From Cloacibacillus evryensis DSM 19522 (GTDB lineage: Bacteria > Synergistota > Synergistia > Synergistales > Synergistaceae): a stretch of 64,000 bases of DNA. Shown here piece by piece: positions 16,666 to 25,585 of the stretch. The translations under genes were made by a program, and so were the position numbers. Numbering within the stretch: the stretch's first letter is position 1; every line of letters begins with the position of its first letter. Location: NCBI RefSeq assembly GCF_000585335.1, contig NZ_KK073872.1:192001-256000 (forward strand), in the 5' to 3' direction. The notes under the pieces were generated by a model. It made no database searches, was not told the DNA's origin, and worked only from the letters and a program-made list of their open reading frames with translations.

Positions 16666-19600
16666 ATGAGAGAGCGCCGACAGACCGCCGGGCTGGTGGC
16701 GGGCGTCATTATCTGTTTTTTGCTGATCCTCTGCGCGTCTCCGTGCGCGGCCGCCGCGCACGGACAAGATCTGCGGACGGTCCGCGTGGGATTTTTCGCC
16801 TTCGACGGATACCACGTGACATCAGGGGACGGCGCCCGCTCGGGCTACGGCTATGATCTGCTCCAGCACATGGCTGGATATACCGATTGGCGGTACGAGT
16901 ATGTCGGATACGGCAAGGGCTGGGGCGAAATGCAGCGTATGCTGGAAAAGGGAGAAATAGACCTGCTCACGAGCGCCCAGAATACCGCGGAACGCCGGAA
17001 GCGCTTTGATTTCTCGGACAGGCCCGTCGGCACCTCCGCCGCGATATTGACCGTGAAGGCCGGAGACAAAAAATTCGCGCTCAAGGATTATGCCAACTGG
17101 AACGGCATGCGCGTCGGCATGATCAGGCGCAACAGCCGCAATGACGACCTTGCCGGGTTCGCCGCTCAGAAAGGGTTCTCTTACTCCACAGTCTATTTTG
17201 ACGATACCGCCTCCATGGTCAAATCCCTTAAAACGGGCGGAGAGATCGACGCCGCGCTTACAAGCAACCTTCGCTCGATCGACGACGAATGGGTGCTGGC
17301 GCAGTTCGCCTCCTCTCCGTTTTATATCATGACGCGCAAGGGAAACCGCCGGCTCATGGCGGAGGTAAACGAGGCGCTTGAACAGTTGAGCAACGACGAG
17401 CCGGAGCTGCTCACGATGCTTATGAACAAGTACTACACTCCCGACTGCGGAGAGGAAATAGCTTTCACGGTCGAAGAGCGCGCCTATATCGAAGCCATGC
17501 GCGGCGTGAAACTCACCGCGCTTATAAACCCGGACCGCGCGCCGTTCTCTTCCTTTGAAAACGGCCGCCCCGTCGGCATCATCAGCGATATCGCGCGGAT
17601 GATCACCGAGCGCAGCGGACTGAACATCCAATTGATCGAGACCGGCAGCCGCGAGGAATACCGGCGGCTGGCGAAGTCGGGAAAAACAGATATCCGTTTC
17701 GACGCCAGGTACGATTACGCCGAGGCCGAGGCGATGGGCTGCCGCCTGACCGCGCCCTATCTGGACGCCTCCGTCACAAGGCTCTACAAACGGGGCGGCG
17801 ACGGCTTTTCTTCGGCCGCGCTGCTGAAGGATTCGGATATCTCCGCCAAATACGGGGAATACCTTTCAGACAAGCGCCGCGACGCCGTCTACTATGATAC
17901 CGTCGCCGGGGCCGTGGGGGCCGTGCTCTCGGGAAAGCAGAGCGTGACCTATTTATACCGCCGCAGCGCCGAGCTGGCCGCCCAGAACGACGAAACGAAC
18001 CGGCTGATGATAGAAGACCTCTACGGCTACAACACCTCCTTCGCCGTTGCCGTCAGCGGCCGCCAGAGCCATCTGCTCTTTTCGATACTCAACAAGAGCG
18101 TCCTCAGTATCAAAAACGAGGAGATAAAGGCGATCGACCAAAGGCATGCCTCCTATACTGAAAAACCGTTCTCGTTTGTGGGCTTTATCTACGGCAGCCC
18201 GCTCGTAGTTTCCGGGATCGTCGCCGCCCTCTTTATCATGCTGGGCCTTGCCGCCTTTTCCGTCCTGCTCTCCCGTAAGAGGAGGCGCGAACATGCGCAG
18301 CTGGCCGAGGAAAAGCGCCGCAGCGGACTCCTCGCCGACGCGCTCGCGGCGGGTGAACGCGCGGACGCCGCCAAGAGCCAGTTCCTTTCGCGCGTCTCGC
18401 ATGAGATGCGGACGCCGCTGAACGCGATCATCGGCTTCATAACCCTGGCCAGGGGGGCGGAGCCGCGGCAGCTCGAGGGCTATCTCACCAACACGGAGGT
18501 CGCCTCCAAACAACTGCTCTTGGTGATAAACGACGTGCTTGACATGTCGTCGATCGAATCCGGCAAGATGAAGATCGCCCACGCGCCCTTTGACTTCCGG
18601 CACATGATCCACAGCGTCACCAGCCTTTATCTCGCGCAGTGCCATCAGAAGGGGCTGCTATATGAGACGAAGCTGCTGACGCCGGTGGACGACTGGTTCA
18701 TCGGCGATCAGCTGCGCGTGAACCAGATCTTGATGAACCTGCTCAGCAACGCCGTGAAATTCACGACGGAGGGGCATGTCTGGCTCAAGATCAGCCAGCG
18801 CGACGCTTCCGGGAACAAGGCCTTTATCCGTATCGAGGTATCCGACACCGGCTGCGGCATCACGAAAGAGATGCAGGCGCGGCTTTTCAAGCCCTTTGAG
18901 CAGGAGAGCGCCGCCGTCGCGCAGAAATACGGAGGCAGCGGGCTCGGCCTCTCGATCGTGAAGAGCCTCGTCAGCATGATGGACGGCGCGATTTGTGTGG
19001 AAAGCGTCAGCGGAAAGGGGACGGCCTTTGTCGTAGACCTTCCTTTCATTAAGGGAGAGGCCTTGCTGGACGCGCAGATGCCGGCGGGGATCGAAAAACT
19101 GCGCGTTCTGGCCGTGGACGACGAGCCCGCCGAGCGCGAGTACATATCGGTAGTGCTGGGGCGCATCGGCGTGCGCTACGCCTGCGTCGGGGACGGCAAA
19201 GCCGCCATCGCCGAGCTCGAACGCTGCGCGGGCGAGGACGCTCCCTATAACATCTGCCTGATAGACTGGAAAATACCCAACATGGACGGCATAGAGATCA
19301 CAAAGCGCATCAGGGAAAAATTCAACAGGAACGTCATCATCATCGTCGTCTCGGCTTACGAGCATAATCAGGCCGGAGAAAGCGCCGTAGAGGCGGGGGC
19401 GAATATGTTCATCCCCAAGCCTCTTTTCCAGTCCTCGCTTTTCGACCTCTTTATGACGCTGACCGGCGGCGGCGTCGCGGGGAAAAAGGCGGCGCCCGCC
19501 GCGCCGCGCGACTTCAGCGGAAAGCGCGTCCTTCTCGCCGAGGACAACGCCATGAACCGCATGGTGGCGGAGGGGCTGCTCGGCAAGTTCGGCCTGGAGT

Positions 19601-19920
19601 GCGATTCGGTCATGGACGGGCGGATGGCGGTCGATAAATTCCTGGCCTCGGCCCCGGGCTATTACGACGCGATCCTTATGGATATCCAGATGCCGCATAT
19701 GAACGGCTACGAGGCCGCGCGCGCGATACGCTGCTCCGCACACCCCGAAGCGAAGACGATACAGATCATCGCGCTGACCGCCGACGCTTTCAACGAGGAT
19801 ATTACGAAGACGCTTTCCAACGGCATGAACGGCCACGTAGCCAAGCCGATCGAGCCTGATGTGCTGGCGGAGGCGCTGGACACGGCTTTTAAAGCCGAAC
19901 AGACGCGCCGGCAGGGATAA
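16666..19920 (+). CDS. BvgS-like hybrid sensor histidine kinase with two periplasmic solute-binding domains
   Basis: Inner-membrane sensor of about 1084 residues. Order: signal/anchor (residues 8-32), two tandem SBP_bac_3 Venus-flytrap domains (about 38-260 and 275-490), a transmembrane helix (about 510-535), HisKA with SRVSHEMRTPLN, HATPase with NLLSNAVKFT, DTGCGI and GSGLGLSI boxes, then two receiver domains (LIDWKIPNMDG and LMDIQMPHMNG, both with the phospho-acceptor Asp). The flytrap domains suggest that it senses an amino acid or similar small ligand. It has no C-terminal HPt domain, unlike BvgS, and no response regulator beside it. ATG 16666 is preferred to the ATG at 16624 because GAGAAGGGG precedes it. 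Confidence 0.92.
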   Translation: MRERRQTAGLVAGVIICFLLILCASPCAAAAHGQDLRTVRVGFFAFDGYHVTSGDGARSGYGYDLLQHMAGYTDWRYEYVGYGKGWGEMQRMLEKGEIDLLTSAQNTAERRKRFDFSDRPVGTSAAILTVKAGDKKFALKDYANWNGMRVGMIRRNSRNDDLAGFAAQKGFSYSTVYFDDTASMVKSLKTGGEIDAALTSNLRSIDDEWVLAQFASSPFYIMTRKGNRRLMAEVNEALEQLSNDEPELLTMLMNKYYTPDCGEEIAFTVEERAYIEAMRGVKLTALINPDRAPFSSFENGRPVGIISDIARMITERSGLNIQLIETGSREEYRRLAKSGKTDIRFDARYDYAEAEAMGCRLTAPYLDASVTRLYKRGGDGFSSAALLKDSDISAKYGEYLSDKRRDAVYYDTVAGAVGAVLSGKQSVTYLYRRSAELAAQNDETNRLMIEDLYGYNTSFAVAVSGRQSHLLFSILNKSVLSIKNEEIKAIDQRHASYTEKPFSFVGFIYGSPLVVSGIVAALFIMLGLAAFSVLLSRKRRREHAQLAEEKRRSGLLADALAAGERADAAKSQFLSRVSHEMRTPLNAIIGFITLARGAEPRQLEGYLTNTEVASKQLLLVINDVLDMSSIESGKMKIAHAPFDFRHMIHSVTSLYLAQCHQKGLLYETKLLTPVDDWFIGDQLRVNQILMNLLSNAVKFTTEGHVWLKISQRDASGNKAFIRIEVSDTGCGITKEMQARLFKPFEQESAAVAQKYGGSGLGLSIVKSLVSMMDGAICVESVSGKGTAFVVDLPFIKGEALLDAQMPAGIEKLRVLAVDDEPAEREYISVVLGRIGVRYACVGDGKAAIAELERCAGEDAPYNICLIDWKIPNMDGIEITKRIREKFNRNVIIIVVSAYEHNQAGESAVEAGANMFIPKPLFQSSLFDLFMTLTGGGVAGKKAAPAAPRDFSGKRVLLAEDNAMNRMVAEGLLGKFGLECDSVMDGRMAVDKFLASAPGYYDAILMDIQMPHMNGYEAARAIRCSAHPEAKTIQIIALTADAFNEDITKTLSNGMNGHVAKPIEPDVLAEALDTAFKAEQTRRQG

Positions 19921-20250
19921 ATCCATAAACTAAAGAGACCTTTTCGTAAGAGGCCCGCCGCCTGCGTCGGATCTTATCGGTTCCCGGGCGGCGGGTCTGG
20001 CGTTTGGCTTCGCCGGGTCCAGCCGGCGAAGGCCGGAGCGGCGGGAAAGCCGTTTTTCTGCCGCCGCGTATGGTCCTATGGCTCGCGGGGCGGAATGATT
20101 GGATTTTCACGGAAGCTCGCTTGGCAGTTCGTCTCGCTTCCGGTCTCTGAAAAGCGTATTTTACCCGATTCCCTTTTCATGTGATGGCCCTATTATTTTA
20201 TCGTGCGCAGAATCTAAAAAAGTTATAAAAAAGAAAAGGGGGCGCCGATC
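19921..20250. other. Intergenic stretch with one GC-rich inverted repeat
   Basis: 330 bp without a supported gene. An 11-bp inverted repeat GGCCCGCCGCC (19952-19962) with GGCGGCGGGTC (19987-19997) lies just after the kinase gene; it lacks a T-tract on either strand, so termination is uncertain. Confidence 0.4.
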
Positions 20251-21039
20251 ATGAAGGGGCTTAGTATAATGTCTGGCCGCAGTTGTATCCTGTGGTGTTC
20301 TATGATCGCCTTATTCGTTTTTCCCGCCGTGCCTCTGGCCAGCGATACGAAACCGCGCCTTAGGGCGTCCTCTTTTCTATGCCACGATTTTTCCGACGCT
20401 CCGCAGTCGCGTTTTGTCGAAATGAGCGATAAAGCCTTCGGCAGAGAATGTGAAAAACTCAGGAAAGAACTTGAAGACAGCTACAACGCCTATTATATGA
20501 TGCTTGACGACGGCGGGCGGCGCGAGCTCTTTGAGAGCGAGGTCTTCTGGGAGAAATACCTTCGCTGCTATCAGAAGAACCTCTGCGATACGCTTGACCG
20601 GCCGCTGCTGATATTCACCGGGGAGGCCAAGAGCCCGGTCATTACCAACGTATACCGGGAGATCGTCACAGATATCCTCAGATGGCGTATAAATGATCTG
20701 AAGAGGTGGGAGAAGGGGCGTTATCTCTCCAATGCCAATAACAGCACCGAGGATATCGAGCGGAAGCTCTCCGGGGAGCGGCGCCGGTATACCCAACTGA
20801 AGAGCGACGCCGTTCTGCTGAGATACGTCCTCTACCATTACGACAGGAGAAACATGGACAAGACCGCCAACCTCTTCGGAGAGAAGAAGCTGGATTTCCT
20901 TGAAAACAGGACCAGCGACAAGCGGACGCTGCTCTGCGAACAGCTTGAGATGAGAACGCGCGGAAACCGCGTGCTGGAGATGATTTCGGCCGGGCTGCGC
21001 GGGGTCGCCCCCGTAATACGGGAGGAAGGACCCAGTTAA
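20251..21039 (+). CDS. Exported protein of unknown function
   Basis: Protein of 262 residues that I do not recognise. A signal peptide is visible (ILWCSMIALFVFPAVPLAS, about residues 12-31). The mature part is charged and mostly helical, with one Cys near residue 44, a WRINDLKRWEKGRYL stretch and several Cys (near residues 112, 117 and 234) that could form disulphides in the periplasm. GGGGGC lies eight bases upstream of the ATG at 20251; an alternative start is at 20269. The neighbours (sensor kinase upstream, PuuD-like gene converging) give no clear hint of function. Confidence 0.7.
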   Translation: MKGLSIMSGRSCILWCSMIALFVFPAVPLASDTKPRLRASSFLCHDFSDAPQSRFVEMSDKAFGRECEKLRKELEDSYNAYYMMLDDGGRRELFESEVFWEKYLRCYQKNLCDTLDRPLLIFTGEAKSPVITNVYREIVTDILRWRINDLKRWEKGRYLSNANNSTEDIERKLSGERRRYTQLKSDAVLLRYVLYHYDRRNMDKTANLFGEKKLDFLENRTSDKRTLLCEQLEMRTRGNRVLEMISAGLRGVAPVIREEGPS

Positions 21040-21087
21040 GGGCTTACTGCGCGCGGGCGGCGGTCTCCCGCGGCACGTTGTCTCTCT

Positions 21088-21840
21088 TTATTCCTCCGCC
21101 TTTGCGACGACCGCCCTGAAAATGTCGGCCTGTACGCCGTCGTCTTCCGCAAGGCACTCCGGATGCCACTGTACCCCCACGGCGTATTTATAGGCCGGCG
21201 CCCAGATCGCCTCGATGATCCCGTCTTCGGTCCTCGCCGCGGCCTCCGCCTGTTTCGCAAGGCGTCCGACCGCTTGATGATGCATGGAGTTTACCTTCAT
21301 CGTTTCGCCGCGGTTGTTGGGAAAGAGCGTCGGCACGGTGATTTTTACGTCGTGCACGTAGCCTCTTACGATGTCGGGACGGCGGTGGAGGCCCCAGTCG
21401 TCTTTAACGTCCGGCAGGTCTTGTATGAGCGAACCGCCGAGGGCCACGTTCAGGAGCTGGCAGCCGCGGCAGATCCCCAGCAGCGGCCTGTTTTTCTCAA
21501 GCGCTTCGCGGCAGAGGGCCAGCTCAAAGCTGTCGCGGTCGAGGTCGGGAGAGATAGTCCCCCTGTCCTCTTCTCCGTAAAAGGCGGGGGCGATATCGCT
21601 GCCTCCGGCGAAGACGAAGCCGTCCAGTTTTGAAGCGGCGGCCTTTATCTCTTGTGCGTCGCGCGTCGCCGTAAGCAGCAGCGGGACGCCGCCGGCGGCG
21701 CGCACGCAGGAGACGATCTTTTCCGTCAGCACCGAGAGGAGCCAGAAATAGTCGAACTCTTCCTTATCTATATTTACGGGTGTGATTTCCGAATAGCTGT
21801 GTTTGAATGGCGATGTCGGGATTCCGATCAGCGGTCTCAT
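21088..21840 (-). CDS. Class I glutamine amidotransferase-like hydrolase (gamma-glutamyl-GABA hydrolase family)
   Basis: Cytoplasmic peptidase C26 protein of about 250 residues. The nucleophile Cys is in PLLGICRGCQLLNVALGG, and the catalytic His/Glu pair is in VGVQWHPECLAEDD. FVFAGGSDIAPAFYGEE is typical of the PuuD group, which releases glutamate from gamma-glutamyl-GABA or related amides. The ATG at 21840 has GGAGA upstream; an ATG at 21864 would add eight residues. It lies 47 bp downstream of ugd on the same strand, so it may ride on the arn transcript. Its link to polyamine or GABA use is inference. Confidence 0.85.
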   Translation of the reverse strand: MRPLIGIPTSPFKHSYSEITPVNIDKEEFDYFWLLSVLTEKIVSCVRAAGGVPLLLTATRDAQEIKAAASKLDGFVFAGGSDIAPAFYGEEDRGTISPDLDRDSFELALCREALEKNRPLLGICRGCQLLNVALGGSLIQDLPDVKDDWGLHRRPDIVRGYVHDVKITVPTLFPNNRGETMKVNSMHHQAVGRLAKQAEAAARTEDGIIEAIWAPAYKYAVGVQWHPECLAEDDGVQADIFRAVVAKAEE

Positions 21841-21887
21841 CTTTTCTCCGTCCTCTCCGGTCATGGGGGATCTATCCGCGCCGCGGA

Positions 21888-23219
21888 CTAACGGCAGGGG
21901 CGCATGTTTCTGCCGATGCAGTAATATTCAAATCCGAGGGCTCTCATCTTATCGGGGTCGCAGATGTTGCGGCCGTCAAAGACGATCTTTCGCTTCATCA
22001 GCTTTCCGAGCTTTTCCCAGTCGGCCTCTCTGAACTGCCGCCACTCGGTGACGATCACGGCGCAGTCCGCACCGTCGACCAGAGATTCGATATCGCCGGC
22101 ATATCCGACGTTCTCCGGCAGCAGTTTACGTGCCTCGTCCATCGCGATCGGGTCGTAGGCGCGCACGGCGGCGCCGCAGTTGAGCAGGCCGCGGATCAGC
22201 GCGATCGAAGGCGCTTCGCGCATGTCGTTCGTCTGCGGTTTGAATGCGAGTCCCATGATCGCCGCCTCGATATCCTCCATATCCTCGCCGAAGCGCTCGC
22301 GCATCATTATGTGGAGCTGCTCCTTCTGCTTGCGGTTCACCTTGCTGACGGCGGAGGCCATCGTCATATCCAGCCCCTGTCCCTCGCCGATGTAGCAGAG
22401 CGCCTTGACGTCCTTCGGGAAGCAGGAGCCTCCGTAACCGCAGCCCGCGTTGAGGAAATATTCGCCGATGCGGCGGTCCGAGGCCATTCCCTTCTTAACG
22501 GAGAGGACGTCGGCCCCCACCTTGTCGCATAGCTGCGCGATCTCGTTCATGAAGCTGATGCGCGCCGCCAGCATGGTGTTCGCGGCGTACTTCGTTATCT
22601 CGGCGGAGGCCGGGTCCATGAAGATGATCCTCTCTTCGCTGACGAAAGGCAGGTAGAGCTCGCGCATCACCGCGCGCGCCTCGTCGGAGGCGGCGCCGAT
22701 CACGACGCGGTCCGGGTGCAGGCAGTCCTCTATCGCCATCCCCTCTTTGAGGAATTCCGGGTTTGAAAGTATCTCGAGGTTGATCTTTTCCATGCCGCGC
22801 CCGCGCAGATGGCTCTTGATGCGTTTGCAGAGCAGCGTGCCGGTGCCGACGGGGACCGTTGACTTGACGACGATATAGCAGGAGTGCGAAAGCTCCGAGC
22901 CGATGTCGTCGATGGCGGCGAGCACCTGCGCGAGGTCCGCCCTTCCGTCGTCCGCCGGCGGCGTGCCGACGGCGATGAAACAGAGCTGCGTCCCCTCGAG
23001 GCCGTCTTTTATTTTAGTGGAAAAGGAGAGGCGTCCCTCGCGCTGGTTCCTCTCGATCAGTTCGTCGAGCCCCGGTTCGTATATCGGGCTGATCCCGTTC
23101 CTGAGTTTGCCTATCCGCTCTTCGTCGATATCGACGCAGCAGACGGTATGTCCGTTCTCCGCGAAACAGGTGCCGGTGACGAGTCCGACATATCCCGTTC
23201 CAACAACACAAATTTTCAT
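21888..23219 (-). CDS. ugd: UDP-glucose 6-dehydrogenase
   Basis: Cytoplasmic NAD enzyme of 443 residues that makes UDP-glucuronate, the entry metabolite of L-Ara4N synthesis. The NAD fold begins VVGTGYVGLVTGTCFAENGH, and the catalytic cysteine is in NAGCGYGGSCFPKDVKAL. Full length for the family. It is the last arn-pathway gene of the minus-strand run, 16 bp after the arnE-like gene, so the operon supplies its own precursor. Confidence 0.95.
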   Translation of the reverse strand: MKICVVGTGYVGLVTGTCFAENGHTVCCVDIDEERIGKLRNGISPIYEPGLDELIERNQREGRLSFSTKIKDGLEGTQLCFIAVGTPPADDGRADLAQVLAAIDDIGSELSHSCYIVVKSTVPVGTGTLLCKRIKSHLRGRGMEKINLEILSNPEFLKEGMAIEDCLHPDRVVIGAASDEARAVMRELYLPFVSEERIIFMDPASAEITKYAANTMLAARISFMNEIAQLCDKVGADVLSVKKGMASDRRIGEYFLNAGCGYGGSCFPKDVKALCYIGEGQGLDMTMASAVSKVNRKQKEQLHIMMRERFGEDMEDIEAAIMGLAFKPQTNDMREAPSIALIRGLLNCGAAVRAYDPIAMDEARKLLPENVGYAGDIESLVDGADCAVIVTEWRQFREADWEKLGKLMKRKIVFDGRNICDPDKMRALGFEYYCIGRNMRPCR

Positions 23220-23235
23220 CTATTTATTTCTCCTT

Positions 23236-23610
23236 TTAACTCTTGATAGCGAGCATCGTTATACCCGCGAGGATGAAGGCCATGCCTCCGATCCGCATCA
23301 GGGTGATCTTTTCATGGAATATAAAAAAGCCGATCGCGAGCAGCAGCAGATAGACTATGCCCGACATCAGCGGATAGGCGAGAGTCAGCTCGGCGCGGGA
23401 GAGCGCCGCCGCCATGAAGAAGAAGGATATTCCGAAGAGGCCGAGCCCGATCACGATCCAGGGGTTTAGCGCGATCTTCAGAAAGGCGCCGACGACGCCG
23501 GAGGAGACCATATCGCTGTCTCCGCCGTAGGCGTGCTTCATGACCGTGCTGCCGAGGGCGTTTGTTCCCGCCGAGGCGAGTATCAGAAAAAGCGTTATCT
23601 TATCAAGCAT
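23236..23610 (-). CDS. arnE: Small EamA/SMR-type membrane protein, probable L-Ara4N-undecaprenyl-phosphate flippase subunit
   Basis: Protein of 124 residues with four hydrophobic segments (LFLILASAGTNALG near the N-terminus, GIVYLLLLAIGFFIF, and IGGMAFILAGITMLAI at the end), the size and pattern of ArnE and ArnF. In E. coli these two form a heterodimer that flips undecaprenyl-phosphate-L-Ara4N to the periplasm. Only one such gene is present here, so it would act as a homodimer or with a partner elsewhere. Its position between arnD and ugd supports the role. Calling it ArnE rather than ArnF is arbitrary. Confidence 0.75.
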   Translation of the reverse strand: MLDKITLFLILASAGTNALGSTVMKHAYGGDSDMVSSGVVGAFLKIALNPWIVIGLGLFGISFFFMAAALSRAELTLAYPLMSGIVYLLLLAIGFFIFHEKITLMRIGGMAFILAGITMLAIKS

Positions 23611-23681
23611 CTTATCTATTCCTTCGCAGCGCTCCGCGCTGACAATTTAGATTACCATATGAAGCAAGCGTGCGGATGCGC

Positions 23682-24560
23682 TTATAGCTGCACCGCGAGC
23701 GTGCCCGCGCGTCCCGTGAGGGTCCCGATCATTATCTCGCCGCGCGGCAGCGGCGCCTCCCGCGCGTATTCGCCGAGCGTGCGGAACTCGACGCCCAACG
23801 CCTTCGCCATGTTGAGGAAGTTTTCAAAGACGGTGAGCTTTGAGATCCCCTCCATCTCCGCGTGGACGGTGAGCACGTTCCAATCTTTATCCATCCCGTC
23901 AAGCCACGCTTTGGGGATGGTCACGTCGTTGATGCCGGGCAGGCCGTATATCTCGTCCATCGTCGGCAGCGTCGTCGGTATCTGCGGCACGCCGTATTCG
24001 ACGCCCTCGAATACCGGCATGAAGGGGGCGTATCCGCGAACGTCGCTCGCATAGGCGAGGCCGAGCTCCTGCTCCGCCTCAAGGACGGCGTGCGAGACCT
24101 GCCAGCCGGGGGCGGCGATCTCCGCCGGGCCGCGTCCGCAGATCTCCCTATAGAGGGCCTCCGCCCTTTTGTAGAGCGCAAGATATTCCTCTTTCGATAT
24201 TTTGCCGAGGCAATCCTGCACGTAGACGTGATCCCAGGCGTGGACGCCGACCTCGTGTCCCTCTTCCGAGGCGCGGCGCACGATGCCGGGGTCGGCGGGG
24301 ACTATCAGCGGCGCGGGCAGCAGCGTGCCGTACATGAGCGTCTTCAGTCCGTAGGTCGACGGAGCCTTGGTGCGCATCATCTTGGAGATGAAGCCGGGAC
24401 GGAAGATGCGCCGTATCGCCTTGCCGGAGTTGTCCGGCCCGAAGGAAAAAAAGATACTGGCCCTTATCCCCGTTTTCTTGAACAGGGCGAGCATGCGCGG
24501 CACACCCTCCAGGTAGCCGCGCAGCGTGTCGACGTCGACCTTAACGGCGAGCCGCGTCAT
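23682..24560 (-). CDS. arnD: 4-deoxy-4-formamido-L-arabinose-phosphoundecaprenol deformylase
   Basis: Polysaccharide-deacetylase-fold protein of about 292 residues that removes the formyl group from the lipid-linked sugar. The metal and catalytic motifs are KVDVDTLRGYLEGVP at the N-terminus and EEGHEVGVHAWDHVYVQD near residue 115; the full length matches ArnD. The start ATG 24560 has GAGG nine bases upstream and lies 2 bp after the preceding gene's stop, so the longer frame beginning at 24590 is rejected. Gene order and tight packing support the assignment. Confidence 0.92.
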   Translation of the reverse strand: MTRLAVKVDVDTLRGYLEGVPRMLALFKKTGIRASIFFSFGPDNSGKAIRRIFRPGFISKMMRTKAPSTYGLKTLMYGTLLPAPLIVPADPGIVRRASEEGHEVGVHAWDHVYVQDCLGKISKEEYLALYKRAEALYREICGRGPAEIAAPGWQVSHAVLEAEQELGLAYASDVRGYAPFMPVFEGVEYGVPQIPTTLPTMDEIYGLPGINDVTIPKAWLDGMDKDWNVLTVHAEMEGISKLTVFENFLNMAKALGVEFRTLGEYAREAPLPRGEIMIGTLTGRAGTLAVQL

Positions 24561-24562
24561 TA

Positions 24563-25585
24563 TTATCTGGCCTCGTTTTCGGCATACCACTCTATCGTTT
24601 TATTAAGCATCTCGCGCATACCGGTCTTCGGCTTCCAGCCGAGCTTCATCTCCATCTTTTTGACGGAGGGCAGGCGGTTCTGCATGTCGTCGTAGCTCTT
24701 GCCGTAGTAGGCCGAGGCGGGGATGATCTCCAGCTCCGTGGCCTCCGCGGCTTCGCGGAATTTCGGAAACTTTTTCGCCTCGTCGATGAGGAGTTCGGCG
24801 AGCTCTTTCACCGAATAGTTGTTGGCCGGGTTGCCGATGTTGAATATCTCGCTGTCGGCCTTATTGCCCTCATTTCTGATGATCGCCGTCAGCCCTTCGA
24901 TGCCGTCGCCGATCCAGGTGAAGCTGCGGCGCTGTTCGCCGCCGTTTACCAGCGATATCTTGCGCCGGTAGATGATGTCGTAGAGCATCTGCGTGACGGA
25001 GCGCGCCTGGCGTTCCTCGGCGTCCTTGAAGGTGTCGAGCCGCGGGCCGACCCAGTTGAAGGGGCGGAATAGCGTATACTGCAGATCCTGTTCCTGCCCG
25101 TAAGCCATTATCATGCGGTCCATCATCTGTTTGGAGCAGCTGTATATCCAGCGCATCTTGACGATGGGGCCGGTGGTGAGCGGGCTTTCGTCCTCCTTGA
25201 GCTCCGCGTCGCCGCTCATTCCGTAGACCTCCGAAGTCGAAGGGAAGATTATCCGCTTGCCGTGCTTTGCGCAGAGGCGTACCATTTTGAGATTCTGCTC
25301 GAAGTCAAGCTCGAAGGTCCAGACCGGCTTCTTGATGTAATAGGCCGGTTTTGCGATCCCCGCCAGCGGAATGACGGCGTCGGCCTTTATCACTTCGGCT
25401 TCAAGCACCTCGTTGTCCTTGAAGATGTCGCCCTTGCGGAAGGCAAAGCGGTTCTCCCCCTCGTAAGGTTCGAGATTGGTGGAGGCGATATCGAAGCCGT
25501 CGACCTCCCAGTCGGTTTTGGCGAGAATATTTTCCAGCAGATGTGTGCCGATGAAGCCGTTTACTCCGGTGATGAATAGTTTCAT
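24563..25585 (-). CDS. arnA: UDP-glucuronate C4-decarboxylase (dehydrogenase half of ArnA) as a separate protein
   Basis: Short-chain dehydrogenase of 340 residues corresponding to the C-terminal half of E. coli ArnA, which oxidatively decarboxylates UDP-glucuronate to UDP-Ara4O. The NAD motif is ITGVNGFIGTHLLENIL. The Thr/Ser and Tyr-x-x-x-Lys catalytic set is FPSTSEVYG and IYSCSKQMMDRM, and FNWVGPRLDTFKDA is conserved with ArnA. It overlaps the upstream formyltransferase gene by 4 bp (ATGA), so the two halves are encoded by coupled but separate frames. Confidence 0.92.
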   Translation of the reverse strand: MKLFITGVNGFIGTHLLENILAKTDWEVDGFDIASTNLEPYEGENRFAFRKGDIFKDNEVLEAEVIKADAVIPLAGIAKPAYYIKKPVWTFELDFEQNLKMVRLCAKHGKRIIFPSTSEVYGMSGDAELKEDESPLTTGPIVKMRWIYSCSKQMMDRMIMAYGQEQDLQYTLFRPFNWVGPRLDTFKDAEERQARSVTQMLYDIIYRRKISLVNGGEQRRSFTWIGDGIEGLTAIIRNEGNKADSEIFNIGNPANNYSVKELAELLIDEAKKFPKFREAAEATELEIIPASAYYGKSYDDMQNRLPSVKKMEMKLGWKPKTGMREMLNKTIEWYAENEAR

